From Spirochaetaceae bacterium (GTDB lineage Bacteria > Spirochaetota > Spirochaetia > Sphaerochaetales > Sphaerochaetaceae), in contig JAENWY010000001.1 in the NCBI GenBank assembly GCA_016649775.1, positions 1 to 37,664 on the forward strand: 37,664 nt of DNA. The letters run 5' to 3'. The stretch's first letter is position 1. Each line of letters begins with the position of its first letter. Below the pieces are notes generated by a model that made no database searches, had not been told where the DNA came from, and saw only the letters and a program-made list of their open reading frames with translations. The translations under genes were made by a program, and so were the position numbers. This document shows, piece after piece, positions 24,690 to 32,855 of the stretch.

Positions 24690-26327
24690 ATGAATAATGA
24701 TGAAAGTTATGACTATCTATTGAAAAATGCAACTATTGTAGATGGTTTAAATAATAAAGAATTTAAAGGTTCAATTATAATTAAAAATGATAAAATATTT
24801 CAAATTATAAAAAATGAAAATGATTTAAAAGGAATTAGGGCAAATAAAACTATTGATGTTAACTCTAGATATATCTTCCCTGGTTTTATAGACTTTCATG
24901 GTCATAGTGATTTACAAGTATTAAGAGATCCCCAAATGAAGTGTAAAATTCAACAAGGAATTACTACAGAAATTGCAGGTAACTGCGGTGTCGGTATGTT
25001 TCCTGTTGATACATTAAATCATAAAGCAACTAAAAACCTAATAGATTCTAGTAAAGATGTTTTGGGAAAAGCAGATATCTGTTGGTCTGATTTTAGTACT
25101 TATACCTCCTGTATCGAGAAAAAAGGAACAGGAACAAATATAATGTTTTTACAAGCTCATAGTGCCCTAAGAATTGCTGTAATTCCAGGCAACAGTAATA
25201 GAGAAGCTACAAGTGATGAGATAAAGCTTATGTGTAATTTTCTTGATAGAAGTTTAACCCAAGGTTGTATAGGACTTTCCTCAGGACTATATTATGCTCC
25301 TTGTTTATATGCTAGTAAAAAAGAATTAATAGCTCTCTTAACTATTGTTAAAGCACACAATAAAATATTTGCAGTACACCATAGATGTGAAGGTGATGAT
25401 GTAATTTCTTCAATTGAAGAAGTTATTGATTTAGCTCGAATAACTAGAGTAAGACTAGAAATAAGTCATTTAAAAGCAATTGGGATTGAAAATCAAAAAC
25501 ATGTAGAGCAAATAATCTCTCTAATTGATAATGCTAGAGCAGAAGGTATTGATGTTGCTTTTGATCAATATCCTTATGATTTTGGTTCAACTAGTATTTC
25601 TAGTATGTTGCCTCCCTCTGTATTAAAATTATCAAGAAAAAATCTAAAAATAACATTAGCAGATAAAAATGAAAGAAATAGGATTAAAGATTTAATAAAG
25701 AAAGGTGAAGGCTTTGATTCATTAATTAAAATGTGTGGATTTGATAATATTCGAATTATGTATTTAGAGAATCATAGAGATTTAGAGGGACTTTCTTTTA
25801 GGAACTTAGCACAAAAGTTATATAATAAAAATGATGAAGATTCTTGTTATGATGCTTTTTTTGATATTTTAATCCAAGAAGATGGTATTGCCTTAATGGA
25901 AGATGTTACTCAAAGTATAGAAAGTCTGGAAAAAATATTATCTCATGAGGCTATGTGTTTTAGCACCGATGCCCTATATAGTTCTTCTAACCCTTCTGTT
26001 CCTACCCATCCTCGCTCATATTCTGCAGCAGTGCATTATCTTGAGTTGTTTTATAAAGAAAGACATACACTACCTCTTGAATCCCTTATATATAGAATGA
26101 GCGGTAAACCTGCTGATAGATTACATCTACAAGATAGAGGATCTATAGAAGAAGGAAAAAAAGCTGATCTAGTTATTTGTGATTTAGAAAACTTAAAGGA
26201 TTTATCAACACTATCAGAGTCAAAAAATCCTCCTAAAGGAATAGACTGTGTTTTTGTTAATGGTAATTTAGTTTATGAAAATAATGAAATGATAGGAGCG
26301 CCTAAGGGTGAAATCCTTAAATTATAA
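24690..26327 (+). CDS. N-acyl-D-amino-acid deacylase (amidohydrolase)
   Basis: A 545-residue amidohydrolase-superfamily enzyme. FIDFHGHSDLQVL holds the metal-binding His70 and His72. EIAGNCGVG holds Cys99, at the position of the zinc-ligand Cys of D-aminoacylase. FAVHHRCEGDD and LEISHLKAIG carry later metal-site histidines. A catalytic Asp is in CFSTDALYSS near residue 430. The C-terminus has the ancillary beta-domain signature: GSIEEGKKADLVICDLENL. The family releases D-amino acids from N-acyl-D-amino acids, or acts on related N-acyl substrates. AAGAGG precedes the ATG. The exact substrate is not readable from sequence. It is followed by a strong bidirectional hairpin. Confidence 0.88.
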   Translation: MNNDESYDYLLKNATIVDGLNNKEFKGSIIIKNDKIFQIIKNENDLKGIRANKTIDVNSRYIFPGFIDFHGHSDLQVLRDPQMKCKIQQGITTEIAGNCGVGMFPVDTLNHKATKNLIDSSKDVLGKADICWSDFSTYTSCIEKKGTGTNIMFLQAHSALRIAVIPGNSNREATSDEIKLMCNFLDRSLTQGCIGLSSGLYYAPCLYASKKELIALLTIVKAHNKIFAVHHRCEGDDVISSIEEVIDLARITRVRLEISHLKAIGIENQKHVEQIISLIDNARAEGIDVAFDQYPYDFGSTSISSMLPPSVLKLSRKNLKITLADKNERNRIKDLIKKGEGFDSLIKMCGFDNIRIMYLENHRDLEGLSFRNLAQKLYNKNDEDSCYDAFFDILIQEDGIALMEDVTQSIESLEKILSHEAMCFSTDALYSSSNPSVPTHPRSYSAAVHYLELFYKERHTLPLESLIYRMSGKPADRLHLQDRGSIEEGKKADLVICDLENLKDLSTLSESKNPPKGIDCVFVNGNLVYENNEMIGAPKGEILKL

Positions 26328-26366
26328 ATTTAGAAATATTTAGTTATTATTTAGCATAATAAAAAT

Positions 26367-26424
26367 AATACCATCTACGTGTATATATAATATGAATTAT
26401 ATATACAACGTTTATGGTATTTTT
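26367..26424. terminator. Bidirectional terminator between convergent genes
   Basis: An outer stem AATACCAT/ATGGTATT (26367-26374 with 26414-26421) encloses an 11-bp AT stem (26381-26391 with 26396-26406, ATGA loop). TTTTT follows on the plus strand. It lies between the deacylase and the ABC ATPase gene. Confidence 0.8.
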
Positions 26425-26445
26425 GTAGGAAGAAAATGAATTATT

Positions 26446-27219
26446 TTATTGATTAAAACTTTGTAAAAATTGCTGGGTTCTTGGATTTTTAGGATTACCA
26501 AATACTTCTTCAGGAGTTCCGCTTTCAGCAATAAAACCTTCGTCCATAAAAATAACCCTATCACTAATATCACGGGCAAATGACATTTCATGAGTTACTA
26601 CAACCATAGTCATTTTCTCTTTAGCCAAATTCTTAATTACTTTTAATATTTCATTAGTTAATTCAGGATCAAGAGCTGAAGTTGGTTCATCAAACCATAA
26701 TACATTTGGCTTTAGTGCAAGTGCTCTAGCAATTGAAACTCTCTGTTTTTGTCCACCAGATAATTGAGAGGGATAAGAATCTGCTCTATCCTTTAATCCC
26801 ATTTTATCAAGTAGCTGTAGAGCTATTTCATTAGCTTCAATTTTTGATTTATTTAGTACATATATTAGAGCTTCAGCTATGTTTCTTTTAATACTCATGT
26901 GTGGAAATAAATTAAAATCTTGGAATACTAATCCATTATGTAATTGAATTTTTCTTTTTTGATCTTGAGTTAAAACAAGTCCTTCTTTATAGAGAGTATC
27001 CCCACAAATAATGACCTCTCCACCTTCAATGCTTTCTAATTGGTTAATGGCTCTTAAAATAGTACTTTTACCACTACCAGATGGTCCTATAATTGACAAA
27101 ACTTCACCTTTGGCTACATGAAAAGAAACATCTTTAATAACTTCTTGATTGCCATAACTCTTAATTAAATTATTCACTTCAATCATGTAGTCTACCTTAT
27201 TATCTTTTAAATCACTCAT
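26446..27219 (-). CDS. Polar amino-acid ABC transporter, ATP-binding protein
   Basis: A 257-residue ATPase of the GlnQ/HisP type that powers amino-acid import. Walker A is GPSGSGKST at 45-53. The Q-loop is VFQDFNLFPHM, the signature is LSGGQKQRVSIARAL, Walker B with D-loop is VLWFDEPTSALD, and the switch His is in VVTHEMSF. The ATG at 27219 has AAGGAAAT upstream; an internal ATG (residue 12) would also give a normal N-terminus. Its start lies 11 bases after the permease stop, so the two are co-transcribed. The gene is intact and of typical length. Confidence 0.95.
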   Translation of the reverse strand: MSDLKDNKVDYMIEVNNLIKSYGNQEVIKDVSFHVAKGEVLSIIGPSGSGKSTILRAINQLESIEGGEVIICGDTLYKEGLVLTQDQKRKIQLHNGLVFQDFNLFPHMSIKRNIAEALIYVLNKSKIEANEIALQLLDKMGLKDRADSYPSQLSGGQKQRVSIARALALKPNVLWFDEPTSALDPELTNEILKVIKNLAKEKMTMVVVTHEMSFARDISDRVIFMDEGFIAESGTPEEVFGNPKNPRTQQFLQSFNQ

Positions 27220-27230
27220 ATGTATTTCCT

Positions 27231-27872
27231 TTATTTCTTTTCATAGTAGTTTAGTTTTGCTTCCATCTGGTCAAAGGCTTTTGCGACAAAGGCATTCATA
27301 ACAAAGTAGAATATACCTGCAACAAATAAAGGCATGGTTGAGAACTCTCTAGCAGAAGCCGTTTGAGCCACTCTAAATAATTCAGCAACCCCAATTGTTT
27401 GAGCCAAAGCTGTATCTTTAATTAATGTAATTACCTCATTTCCCATAGCAGGTATTATTTCTCTAAACACTTGTGGAAAAATTATATGTGTAGCTGTATG
27501 TGATTTTGTAAAACCCAACACTTTAGCTGCTTCATATTGACCGCTTGGAATTGATTGAATACCACCTCTGTATATTTCTGCAAAGTAGGCAGCATAGTTA
27601 ATAACATAAGCAACAATTACTGCAGTCATTCTATCATATGAAGTTCCAAAAATGTAGTAGGGGGCAAAGTAAACAAATATTAATTGAAGAATAAGAGGTG
27701 TCCCTCTCATAATCATAATATAAATATTTACTAGTGTTTTAACTATCCATATTTTGCTCATTTTTCCTTTTACAACTAACATACCCAAGGGTAATGAAAA
27801 AAGCAAAGTTAAACCAAATACTTGAAAACTTACGAGGGTTCCTTTTAACATTTGCAATAATAACTGATTCAT
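27231..27872 (-). CDS. Polar amino-acid ABC transporter, permease
   Basis: A 213-residue inner-membrane permease of the HisMQ/GlnP type with about five hydrophobic segments. The EAA loop that docks with the ATPase is visible as QYEAAKVLGFTKSHTATHIIFPQVFREIIPAM (about 128-160). RGTPLILQL near residue 56 is another family-typical element. One permease gene in the operon suggests a homodimer. AGAGG precedes the ATG. It is separated from the binding-protein gene by a strong terminator, so its expression depends on read-through or a second promoter. Confidence 0.94.
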   Translation of the reverse strand: MNQLLLQMLKGTLVSFQVFGLTLLFSLPLGMLVVKGKMSKIWIVKTLVNIYIMIMRGTPLILQLIFVYFAPYYIFGTSYDRMTAVIVAYVINYAAYFAEIYRGGIQSIPSGQYEAAKVLGFTKSHTATHIIFPQVFREIIPAMGNEVITLIKDTALAQTIGVAELFRVAQTASAREFSTMPLFVAGIFYFVMNAFVAKAFDQMEAKLNYYEKK

Positions 27873-27962
27873 ATATACCTCTTAATTATTTGATACTTCT
27901 TATAGTATTTAACCACAATATAATATTTTGAAAGATATTAAAATAATATATCATAATAAATA

Positions 27963-27998
27963 CAAAAAAAATAAGGGATGACTTGCATCCCTTATTTT
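27963..27998 (-). terminator. Terminator between binding-protein and permease genes
   Basis: On the minus strand a 13-bp stem (27968-27980 with 27986-27998, 5-base loop) containing GGGATG/CATCCC is followed by a T-rich run. It begins 19 bases after the stop of the binding-protein gene and would make that protein more abundant than the membrane components. Confidence 0.85.
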
Positions 27999-28016
27999 GG
28001 TCAAATAAATATAATG

Positions 28017-28826
28017 TTATTTTCCAATAACAGAAATGTCTTTACCAAACCATTTGGTAGTAATACTACTCATAGTTCCATCTTTTTGCATAGCAATTAG
28101 TTGAGCGTTAACTGCATTAGTAAGAGCAATGTCATTTTTCCTAAAACCAACAGCATATTCTTCTTCTGATAATCCAGCATTTAATATAACAAAATCCATA
28201 TTAGATCTTTTAATTGTATCTTGAGCTACTAATAAATCTAATACAACTCCATCAAGACCACCTGCGTTTAAATCCATTAAAGCGGTTAGGTTATCTTTAA
28301 ATTCAATAACTTGTTTTAGACTGTTTTTAAAGTCTGGTGAAGCATCCATAGCATCAGATGCTGTGCTTCCACCTTGAAGACCAATTGTTTTGCCTTCAAA
28401 ATCATCAAGGGTCTTTAAAGGTGAATTAGATTTAACAATTAATACTTGTTTGTTCATAACATAAGTATCTGTAAAACTCATTACTTTTTCTCTTGCAGGA
28501 GATTTGGTAAAACCATTCCAGATACAATCAATATTGCCAGTTGCAAGTTCTTGTTCTTTTGAATTCCAATCAATAGGTTGTAATTTTAATTCAAGACCCA
28601 TTCTCGTTGTTACTTCTTTAGCTAAATCAATATCATAACCAACAATTTCGTTTTTATCATTTCTGTAACCCATTGGAGGGAAAGCATCATCTAAGCCAAG
28701 AATAAAGACACCTTTTTCTTGTACCTTTTTTAAAGAGTTGTCGCCGGTTTTTTCTTTTGTTCCGCTTGCAAAAACGGATGTTGCTAAAATTAGTGATAGC
28801 ATCAATAATGTAATTATTTTTTTCAT
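28017..28826 (-). CDS. Polar amino-acid ABC transporter, substrate-binding protein
   Basis: A 269-residue exported protein. Residues 1-21 are a signal peptide (MKKIITLLMLSLILATSVFA), with no lipobox Cys, so the mature protein should be soluble in the periplasm. The SBP_bac_3 fold is shown by GVFILGLDDAFPPMGYRNDKNEIVGYDIDLAKEV, the ligand-binding Arg region (NGFTKSPAREKVMSFTDTY), and LQGGSTASDAMD with the Gly-x-Ser/Thr carboxylate-binding loop. The ligand is a polar amino acid, but cysteine/cystine, arginine and glutamine types cannot be separated by eye. The ribosome site GGGAG lies inside a hairpin (28832-28861). First gene of the transporter operon. Confidence 0.93.
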   Translation of the reverse strand: MKKIITLLMLSLILATSVFASGTKEKTGDNSLKKVQEKGVFILGLDDAFPPMGYRNDKNEIVGYDIDLAKEVTTRMGLELKLQPIDWNSKEQELATGNIDCIWNGFTKSPAREKVMSFTDTYVMNKQVLIVKSNSPLKTLDDFEGKTIGLQGGSTASDAMDASPDFKNSLKQVIEFKDNLTALMDLNAGGLDGVVLDLLVAQDTIKRSNMDFVILNAGLSEEEYAVGFRKNDIALTNAVNAQLIAMQKDGTMSSITTKWFGKDISVIGK

Positions 28827-28831
28827 AAATT

Positions 28832-28882
28832 CTCCCAGTAATTTTTTTTAATTACTAGGAGTATATAAAATTACTAGTAATT
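28832..28882 (-). promoter_or_regulatory. Possible translational switch in the 5' UTR of the binding-protein gene
   Basis: On the minus-strand transcript three segments compete. Segment 1 (28882-28874) is AAUUACUAG. Segment 2 (28861-28850) is CUCCUAGUAAUU. Segment 3 (28843-28832) is AAUUACUGGGAG, and its GGGAG is the ribosome site 5 bases before the ATG. Segments 2 and 3 form a 12-bp hairpin (one G-U) with a 6-A loop that buries the ribosome site. Segments 1 and 2 can form a perfect 9-bp helix that frees it. Segment 1 is part of the 14-bp palindrome AATTACTAGTAATT (28869-28882), which could instead be a protein operator. Confidence 0.5.
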
Positions 28883-28896
28883 ATTCTAGAGTAGAG

Positions 28897-28910
28897 TGTA
28901 TAATTATGCA
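28897..28910. promoter_or_regulatory. 14-bp near-palindrome upstream of the transporter operon
   Basis: TGTATAATTATGCA is palindromic but for one base pair and resembles ARG-box-like sites (TGNATAATTATNCA). It lies 70 bases upstream of the binding-protein start. In AT-rich DNA such a match can arise by chance, so the regulator is not assigned. Confidence 0.3.
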
Positions 28911-28950
28911 CAATTTGTATATTCTTAAACTTTTTGTTATTGCCATAACA

Positions 28951-29103
28951 TTATTTTGTACAACTAGAGCAATCACTATCATGGCAATAATTACAACAAG
29001 CCTTTTTGCCTTTTTTTGTATTTGATTTTCTAAGTGTACTTATTGCTGCATAGATCATTAATATGATTATTGTTGCAACTATTATATTTGCTATAATTGC
29101 CAT
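28951..29103 (-). CDS. FeoB-associated Cys-rich membrane peptide
   Basis: A 50-residue protein. One transmembrane helix (about residues 3-21) is followed by a basic segment (RKSNTKKGKK) and a C-terminal cysteine cluster with Cys at 36, 37, 40, 45 and 48. This is the layout of the FeoB-associated Cys-rich membrane protein family, encoded next to feoB in many bacteria and presumed to aid ferrous-iron uptake. The ATG begins one base after the feoB stop (TAA-A-ATG). Its AGGAG site lies inside the last codons of feoB, so translation is probably coupled. A 10-bp inverted repeat (28937-28946 with 28981-28990) spans its stop codon. Confidence 0.85.
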   Translation of the reverse strand: MAIIANIIVATIIILMIYAAISTLRKSNTKKGKKACCNYCHDSDCSSCTK

Positions 29104-29104
29104 T

Positions 29105-31066
29105 TTAGAATACTCCTAATAAAATTCTATATGAGATAAATGATGCTAAATATGCTAATCCAACTTGATAAGCAATAGCACCGATAAATAACTTTTTATC
29201 TTTGTATTCCGTTGCCATTGCAGATAAAGCTGCAATACAAGGAGAAGATAGTAATACGAATAAGATAAAGGAGAAACTTCCCGCTTTAGTAAAAAGAGTT
29301 GTAATTGCTGCTCCTTGTAGTGCAACACTCAGTGTTGATACAATTGATTCTTTCGCTGCAATACCTGTTAATAGTGCAACTGAGGCTTGCCAAGTGCCAA
29401 ATCCAATTGGTTTAAATATAGGTGCAATTAATCTACCTAAGAAAGCTAACATACTGTTAGTTGGAAGAGCTTCTTTCAATGTAAAATTATAATTACTTAA
29501 GAACCAAATAACAATACTAGCTAATAAAATAGTCGTACCAGCTTTTAGTATAAAGCCTTTTGTTCTATCCATTGTTTGGACCCAAGTATTTCTAAGAGTT
29601 GGCATTTGATATCTAGGTAATTCTAGAATAAAAGCATTGCTCTCTTTATGTCTATCTAAAAGCTGTGAAATAATTCCAGTAATAGCAATTGCTAAAATAC
29701 CAAAGAAGTACATCATGGGAGCTAGATACCAAGCATTTTGAAAGAAGCTACCTATTATCAATGAAAAAATTGGAAGCTTTGCTCCACATGGAATAAAAGG
29801 AGTTACTAATATTGTTAACTTTCTCATTTTTGGATGTTCAATTGTTCTTGTACTCATAATAGCTGGAACAGTACAACCTGTACCAATTACTAAAGGTATA
29901 ATTGATTTTCCGCTTAACCCTAAATCTCTCATAGCTCTATCCATAATAAAGGCAATACGAGACATATAACCGCAGTCTTCTAATATAGAAAGTAGTGTGA
30001 ATAGGATAAATAATTGAGGAACAAAAGTTAGTACAGCACTTACGCCAGATATTATACCATCAATTAACATATTAGATAAGAATGGAATAACACCAACACT
30101 ATCTAAAAAGATATGTAGTTGTGCACTTATGGAAGTAATACTACTATCAATCAAAGGAATTGTTAATCCTCCAATTAAACTTATTGATACGTAGAATACA
30201 CTTGCCATAACCATAATGAATATTGGAATTGCAAGAAATCTATTAGTCAAAATAGTATCTATTTTAAATTTCTGTGGTGGTTCTGTTTTAAATTCACAAA
30301 TTTTTGTTATATCTTCAGCTACATGATATCTTTGATCTATTATAATTGCATCTATATCATCATCAAAAACTTTTATTAATTTTTCACGACTATCGGCTAA
30401 ACTTTTTTGTAATTTTTCAGGAATAGGAGGCATACGTTCTAGAAAAAGTTCATCTTCTTCTAATAATTTAATAGCACACCATCTTCTTGGATAAGCTTTT
30501 GGAGCAACGTGCATAAAATCATCAGCAATTAATTGTGTGATTATTTTTTCTAAAGGTGGTGCAAAAAGAGAACAAGACGGGATTTTTTTATCAGCCAATG
30601 TTTTATTCACAGCTCTGCTTAATTCCTCAATTCCTGTTCCTTTGCTAGCACTTATATTAACGACTCTAGTATGGAACATTTTTGATAATTGTTCTAAATC
30701 AATTTTGATTCCTTCTTTTTCAAGTAAATCTTGCATGTTTAGCGCTAAAATCATTGGTCTGCCTAATTCAACTAATTGAGTTGTTAAATATAAGCTTCTT
30801 TCAAGATTTGTTGCATCAATAACATCAATGATTAAATCAGGTTCACTATCTAAAATAAAACGTCGCGAAAGTTTTTCCTCAGGGCTGTAGGGAGATAATG
30901 AGTAGATACCTGGTAAATCAAGTGTTTGATTACCATTCCAATCTCCATACTTTTCCTCAACAGTAACGCCGGCCCAGTTACCAACATGGGCAACCATATC
31001 TGTAACTTTGTTAAATAATGTGGATTTCCCGCAGTTTGGATTACCAATTAGACAAATAGTTGCCAT
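29105..31066 (-). CDS. feoB: Ferrous-iron transporter FeoB
   Basis: A 653-residue inner-membrane Fe(II) transporter. The N-terminal G domain has G1 GNPNCGKST (8-16), the G2 region with the conserved Thr (GVTVEEK), G3 DLPG (around residue 50), and G4 ALNMQD in place of NKxD, as is usual in FeoB. A helical linker follows, then from about residue 275 a domain of several helices with the Gate motifs: IGTGCTVPAIM and TPFIPCGAKLPIFSLI, holding the conserved cysteines. Length is at the short end of the family. The start overlaps the feoA stop by one base (TAATG), so feoA-feoB-peptide form one operon. All key motifs are intact. Confidence 0.96.
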   Translation of the reverse strand: MATICLIGNPNCGKSTLFNKVTDMVAHVGNWAGVTVEEKYGDWNGNQTLDLPGIYSLSPYSPEEKLSRRFILDSEPDLIIDVIDATNLERSLYLTTQLVELGRPMILALNMQDLLEKEGIKIDLEQLSKMFHTRVVNISASKGTGIEELSRAVNKTLADKKIPSCSLFAPPLEKIITQLIADDFMHVAPKAYPRRWCAIKLLEEDELFLERMPPIPEKLQKSLADSREKLIKVFDDDIDAIIIDQRYHVAEDITKICEFKTEPPQKFKIDTILTNRFLAIPIFIMVMASVFYVSISLIGGLTIPLIDSSITSISAQLHIFLDSVGVIPFLSNMLIDGIISGVSAVLTFVPQLFILFTLLSILEDCGYMSRIAFIMDRAMRDLGLSGKSIIPLVIGTGCTVPAIMSTRTIEHPKMRKLTILVTPFIPCGAKLPIFSLIIGSFFQNAWYLAPMMYFFGILAIAITGIISQLLDRHKESNAFILELPRYQMPTLRNTWVQTMDRTKGFILKAGTTILLASIVIWFLSNYNFTLKEALPTNSMLAFLGRLIAPIFKPIGFGTWQASVALLTGIAAKESIVSTLSVALQGAAITTLFTKAGSFSFILFVLLSSPCIAALSAMATEYKDKKLFIGAIAYQVGLAYLASFISYRILLGVF

Positions 31067-31299
31067 TAATTATTCCTTATTTCAAGATTTGAAGCTTGTT
31101 CTTTTCGAATACAGAGATTGTAGCCTCTAATACATACTTCAATAGGGTCACCCATAGGGGCTTTTTTAACTACATTAACGGTTATACCCTTAGTAAATCC
31201 CATATCCATTAATCTGCGTTTTATTTCTTTTGGAGCTTGAATGCTATTTATAATACCACTCTCTCCTATATTTAATTGTTCTACTGTTTTGTTGTTCAT
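31066..31299 (-). CDS. feoA: Ferrous-iron transport protein FeoA
   Basis: A 77-residue SH3-like small cytoplasmic protein required for FeoB activity. Conserved parts are LNIGESGII, RRLMDMGFTKGITVNVVKKAPMGDPIEV and IRGYNLCIRKEQASNLEI. The frame is open to an ATG at 31350, giving a hydrophobic 17-residue extension. FeoA is normally about 75-80 residues and cytoplasmic, so the ATG at 31299 is used. Neither ATG has a Shine-Dalgarno sequence, so the transcript may be leaderless or nearly so. The palindrome ATAACAAGTTAT lies just upstream. First gene of the feo operon. Confidence 0.92.
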   Translation of the reverse strand: MNNKTVEQLNIGESGIINSIQAPKEIKRRLMDMGFTKGITVNVVKKAPMGDPIEVCIRGYNLCIRKEQASNLEIRNN

Positions 31300-31301
31300 G
31301 T

Positions 31302-31313
31302 ATAACAAGTTAT
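31302..31313. promoter_or_regulatory. Palindrome at the feoA start, candidate metal-regulator site
   Basis: ATAACAAGTTAT (5-bp arms, 2-base centre) ends three bases before the feoA ATG on the minus strand. The nine bases ATAACAAGT recur at 32814-32822, overlapping the -35 of the nearby DtxR/MntR-type gene. It may be a binding site of that regulator. Short AT-rich motifs recur by chance here, so confidence is low. Confidence 0.3.
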
Positions 31314-31397
31314 TAAAAACTGAAATGAAATACAACAGGTTAATAAACAAATATGAAATATATTTTAATTATTTTATTTTTTAAGCTAAAAGTGCCC

Positions 31398-32675
31398 TTA
31401 ATAAATGAATTTGAAGGCTTTTTTTAGTCTTTCATTTTTATTAATATCTACATAATGAAAGGTTTTTAATCCTTCTTTAGCAGCACTTGCAATATTTTTT
31501 GATAAATCATCAATGAAATAAATATGAGAGGCATCAATATTCTCTTTTTCTATTATGTATTTAAAGAAGGAAGAAGAGGGTTTATACCTTTTTATTTCAT
31601 GGGACATATAGGCGTAATTGGTAAAATCAAATAGTCCTTTTTCCCCCATAATTTGAGCATGTGGGGTAAAGGTATTTGAACCAAGAACTACTCTATATCC
31701 TCTGTCTTTTAATCTCTTCATAATCTCAATTATAGGCTTATTAAGGGTAGGGCAAAAATGATTGTAAAAAGGATCTCCTACTATCTCAATATTCATAGTA
31801 TCTCGGATGTGCTTCCAATATTGATCACAGGATATATTACCATCCATTAATGGAGCAGAATAAGCTTTAAAGTCTAATAAAAATTCATTAGCTTCTTTTT
31901 CACTTAGTTTTAATTCTTTAATAATTTGTGATAAACATTCAATGTTATTTATTGCAACATTACCTGCATCAAAAACAAAAACTTTACAATCTAGTGGTTC
32001 GTCATTTAGAGAAGTATATAATCCTTTATAGCAAAGAGGGTCAGAAAGTGAACTAACTACTCTATCTGCACCACTTTGACCATAAGATAAACCATCAAAA
32101 TCAAGATTTATTTTATATCCAATACTATACATGCCTGCATTCTTAGCAGCTTGTATACCGTTTATGGCATCTTCATATACAACACATTCACTAGGGTTTA
32201 CTCCTAATTGAATAGCACCTTTTAAAAATATTTCAGGACTTGGTTTTCCCTTTTGCACATTTGTTAAATCTACTATAGTATCAAAAAAGTGATCGATTTT
32301 AGTTAATTTAATAATTTCATTTGCATTAGAGGATGCACTACATAAAGCCATTTTAATATGAGCGTCCTTTAATCTTTGGAGTAGTTCTAAGGAGCCCTCC
32401 ATTAATAGGTTCTCTTTTTTTTCTCTTATTATTTCTTTATATCTAATATCCTTTTTTTCATAAAGCCTATCACAATTTTTTTTAGTGGGTTTTAGTCCAA
32501 CTTCTTTGGCCACAATATATGCTCCCTCTTCTTTTAATACTCCACCAAGAGCTTCTATAGTTTCTTTTGATAATATTGTGTTAAATTCTTCTTTTGCAAT
32601 TTGCTGATATATGCTTACATGGTATTTTTGAGTATCAACTATTACTCCATCCATATCAAAAAGAGCTGCTTTCAT
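31398..32675 (-). CDS. Two-domain HAD hydrolase fusion
   Basis: A 425-residue protein made of two haloacid-dehalogenase-type domains. Domain 1 (about 1-220) looks like beta-phosphoglucomutase/sugar phosphatase: DMDGVIVD nucleophile motif at 7-14, LCSASSN motif II, KGKPSPEIF motif III, and YEDAINGIQAAKNAG motif IV. Domain 2 (about 228-425) is an epoxide-hydrolase-N/YihX-like HAD: FVFDAGNVAIN with the nucleophile Asp, LGSNTFTP motif II, KRYKPSSSFF motif III, and YFIDDLSKNI motif IV. Each domain has all four HAD motifs, so both may be active. The substrates are unknown, though sugar phosphates are likely for domain 1. GGGGAG precedes the ATG. It is divergent from the DtxR-like gene. Confidence 0.85.
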   Translation of the reverse strand: MKAALFDMDGVIVDTQKYHVSIYQQIAKEEFNTILSKETIEALGGVLKEEGAYIVAKEVGLKPTKKNCDRLYEKKDIRYKEIIREKKENLLMEGSLELLQRLKDAHIKMALCSASSNANEIIKLTKIDHFFDTIVDLTNVQKGKPSPEIFLKGAIQLGVNPSECVVYEDAINGIQAAKNAGMYSIGYKINLDFDGLSYGQSGADRVVSSLSDPLCYKGLYTSLNDEPLDCKVFVFDAGNVAINNIECLSQIIKELKLSEKEANEFLLDFKAYSAPLMDGNISCDQYWKHIRDTMNIEIVGDPFYNHFCPTLNKPIIEIMKRLKDRGYRVVLGSNTFTPHAQIMGEKGLFDFTNYAYMSHEIKRYKPSSSFFKYIIEKENIDASHIYFIDDLSKNIASAAKEGLKTFHYVDINKNERLKKAFKFIY

Positions 32676-32820
32676 AATGTACTCCCCTTTAAAATTATTA
32701 TATGCATATTATCAAAGTAGTTGTTAAAGAACAAGTTACGTTTTTTTGATAATAATTTATAAAAATATCACTTTAAAATGTCTACTTAGTTAAAAATAAA
32801 AAGTTTTACGAGGATAACAA

Positions 32821-32849
32821 GTGACAATCTTTTTTTTTATTGTTATATT
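32821..32849 (+). promoter_or_regulatory. Promoter giving a leaderless dtxR-like transcript
   Basis: GTGACA (32821-32826) and TATATT (32844-32849) are separated by exactly 17 bases. Seven bases further is A32856, the first base of the ATG. There is no Shine-Dalgarno sequence. The sequence shows directly that any transcript from this promoter would begin at or within one base of the start codon. Confidence 0.65.
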
Positions 32850-32855
32850 GTATTT

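Noticed and set aside
31300..31350. 17-residue hydrophobic extension of FeoA
   Set aside because: FeoA is a small cytoplasmic protein of about 75-80 residues; the extension has no ribosome site and overlaps a putative regulatory palindrome.
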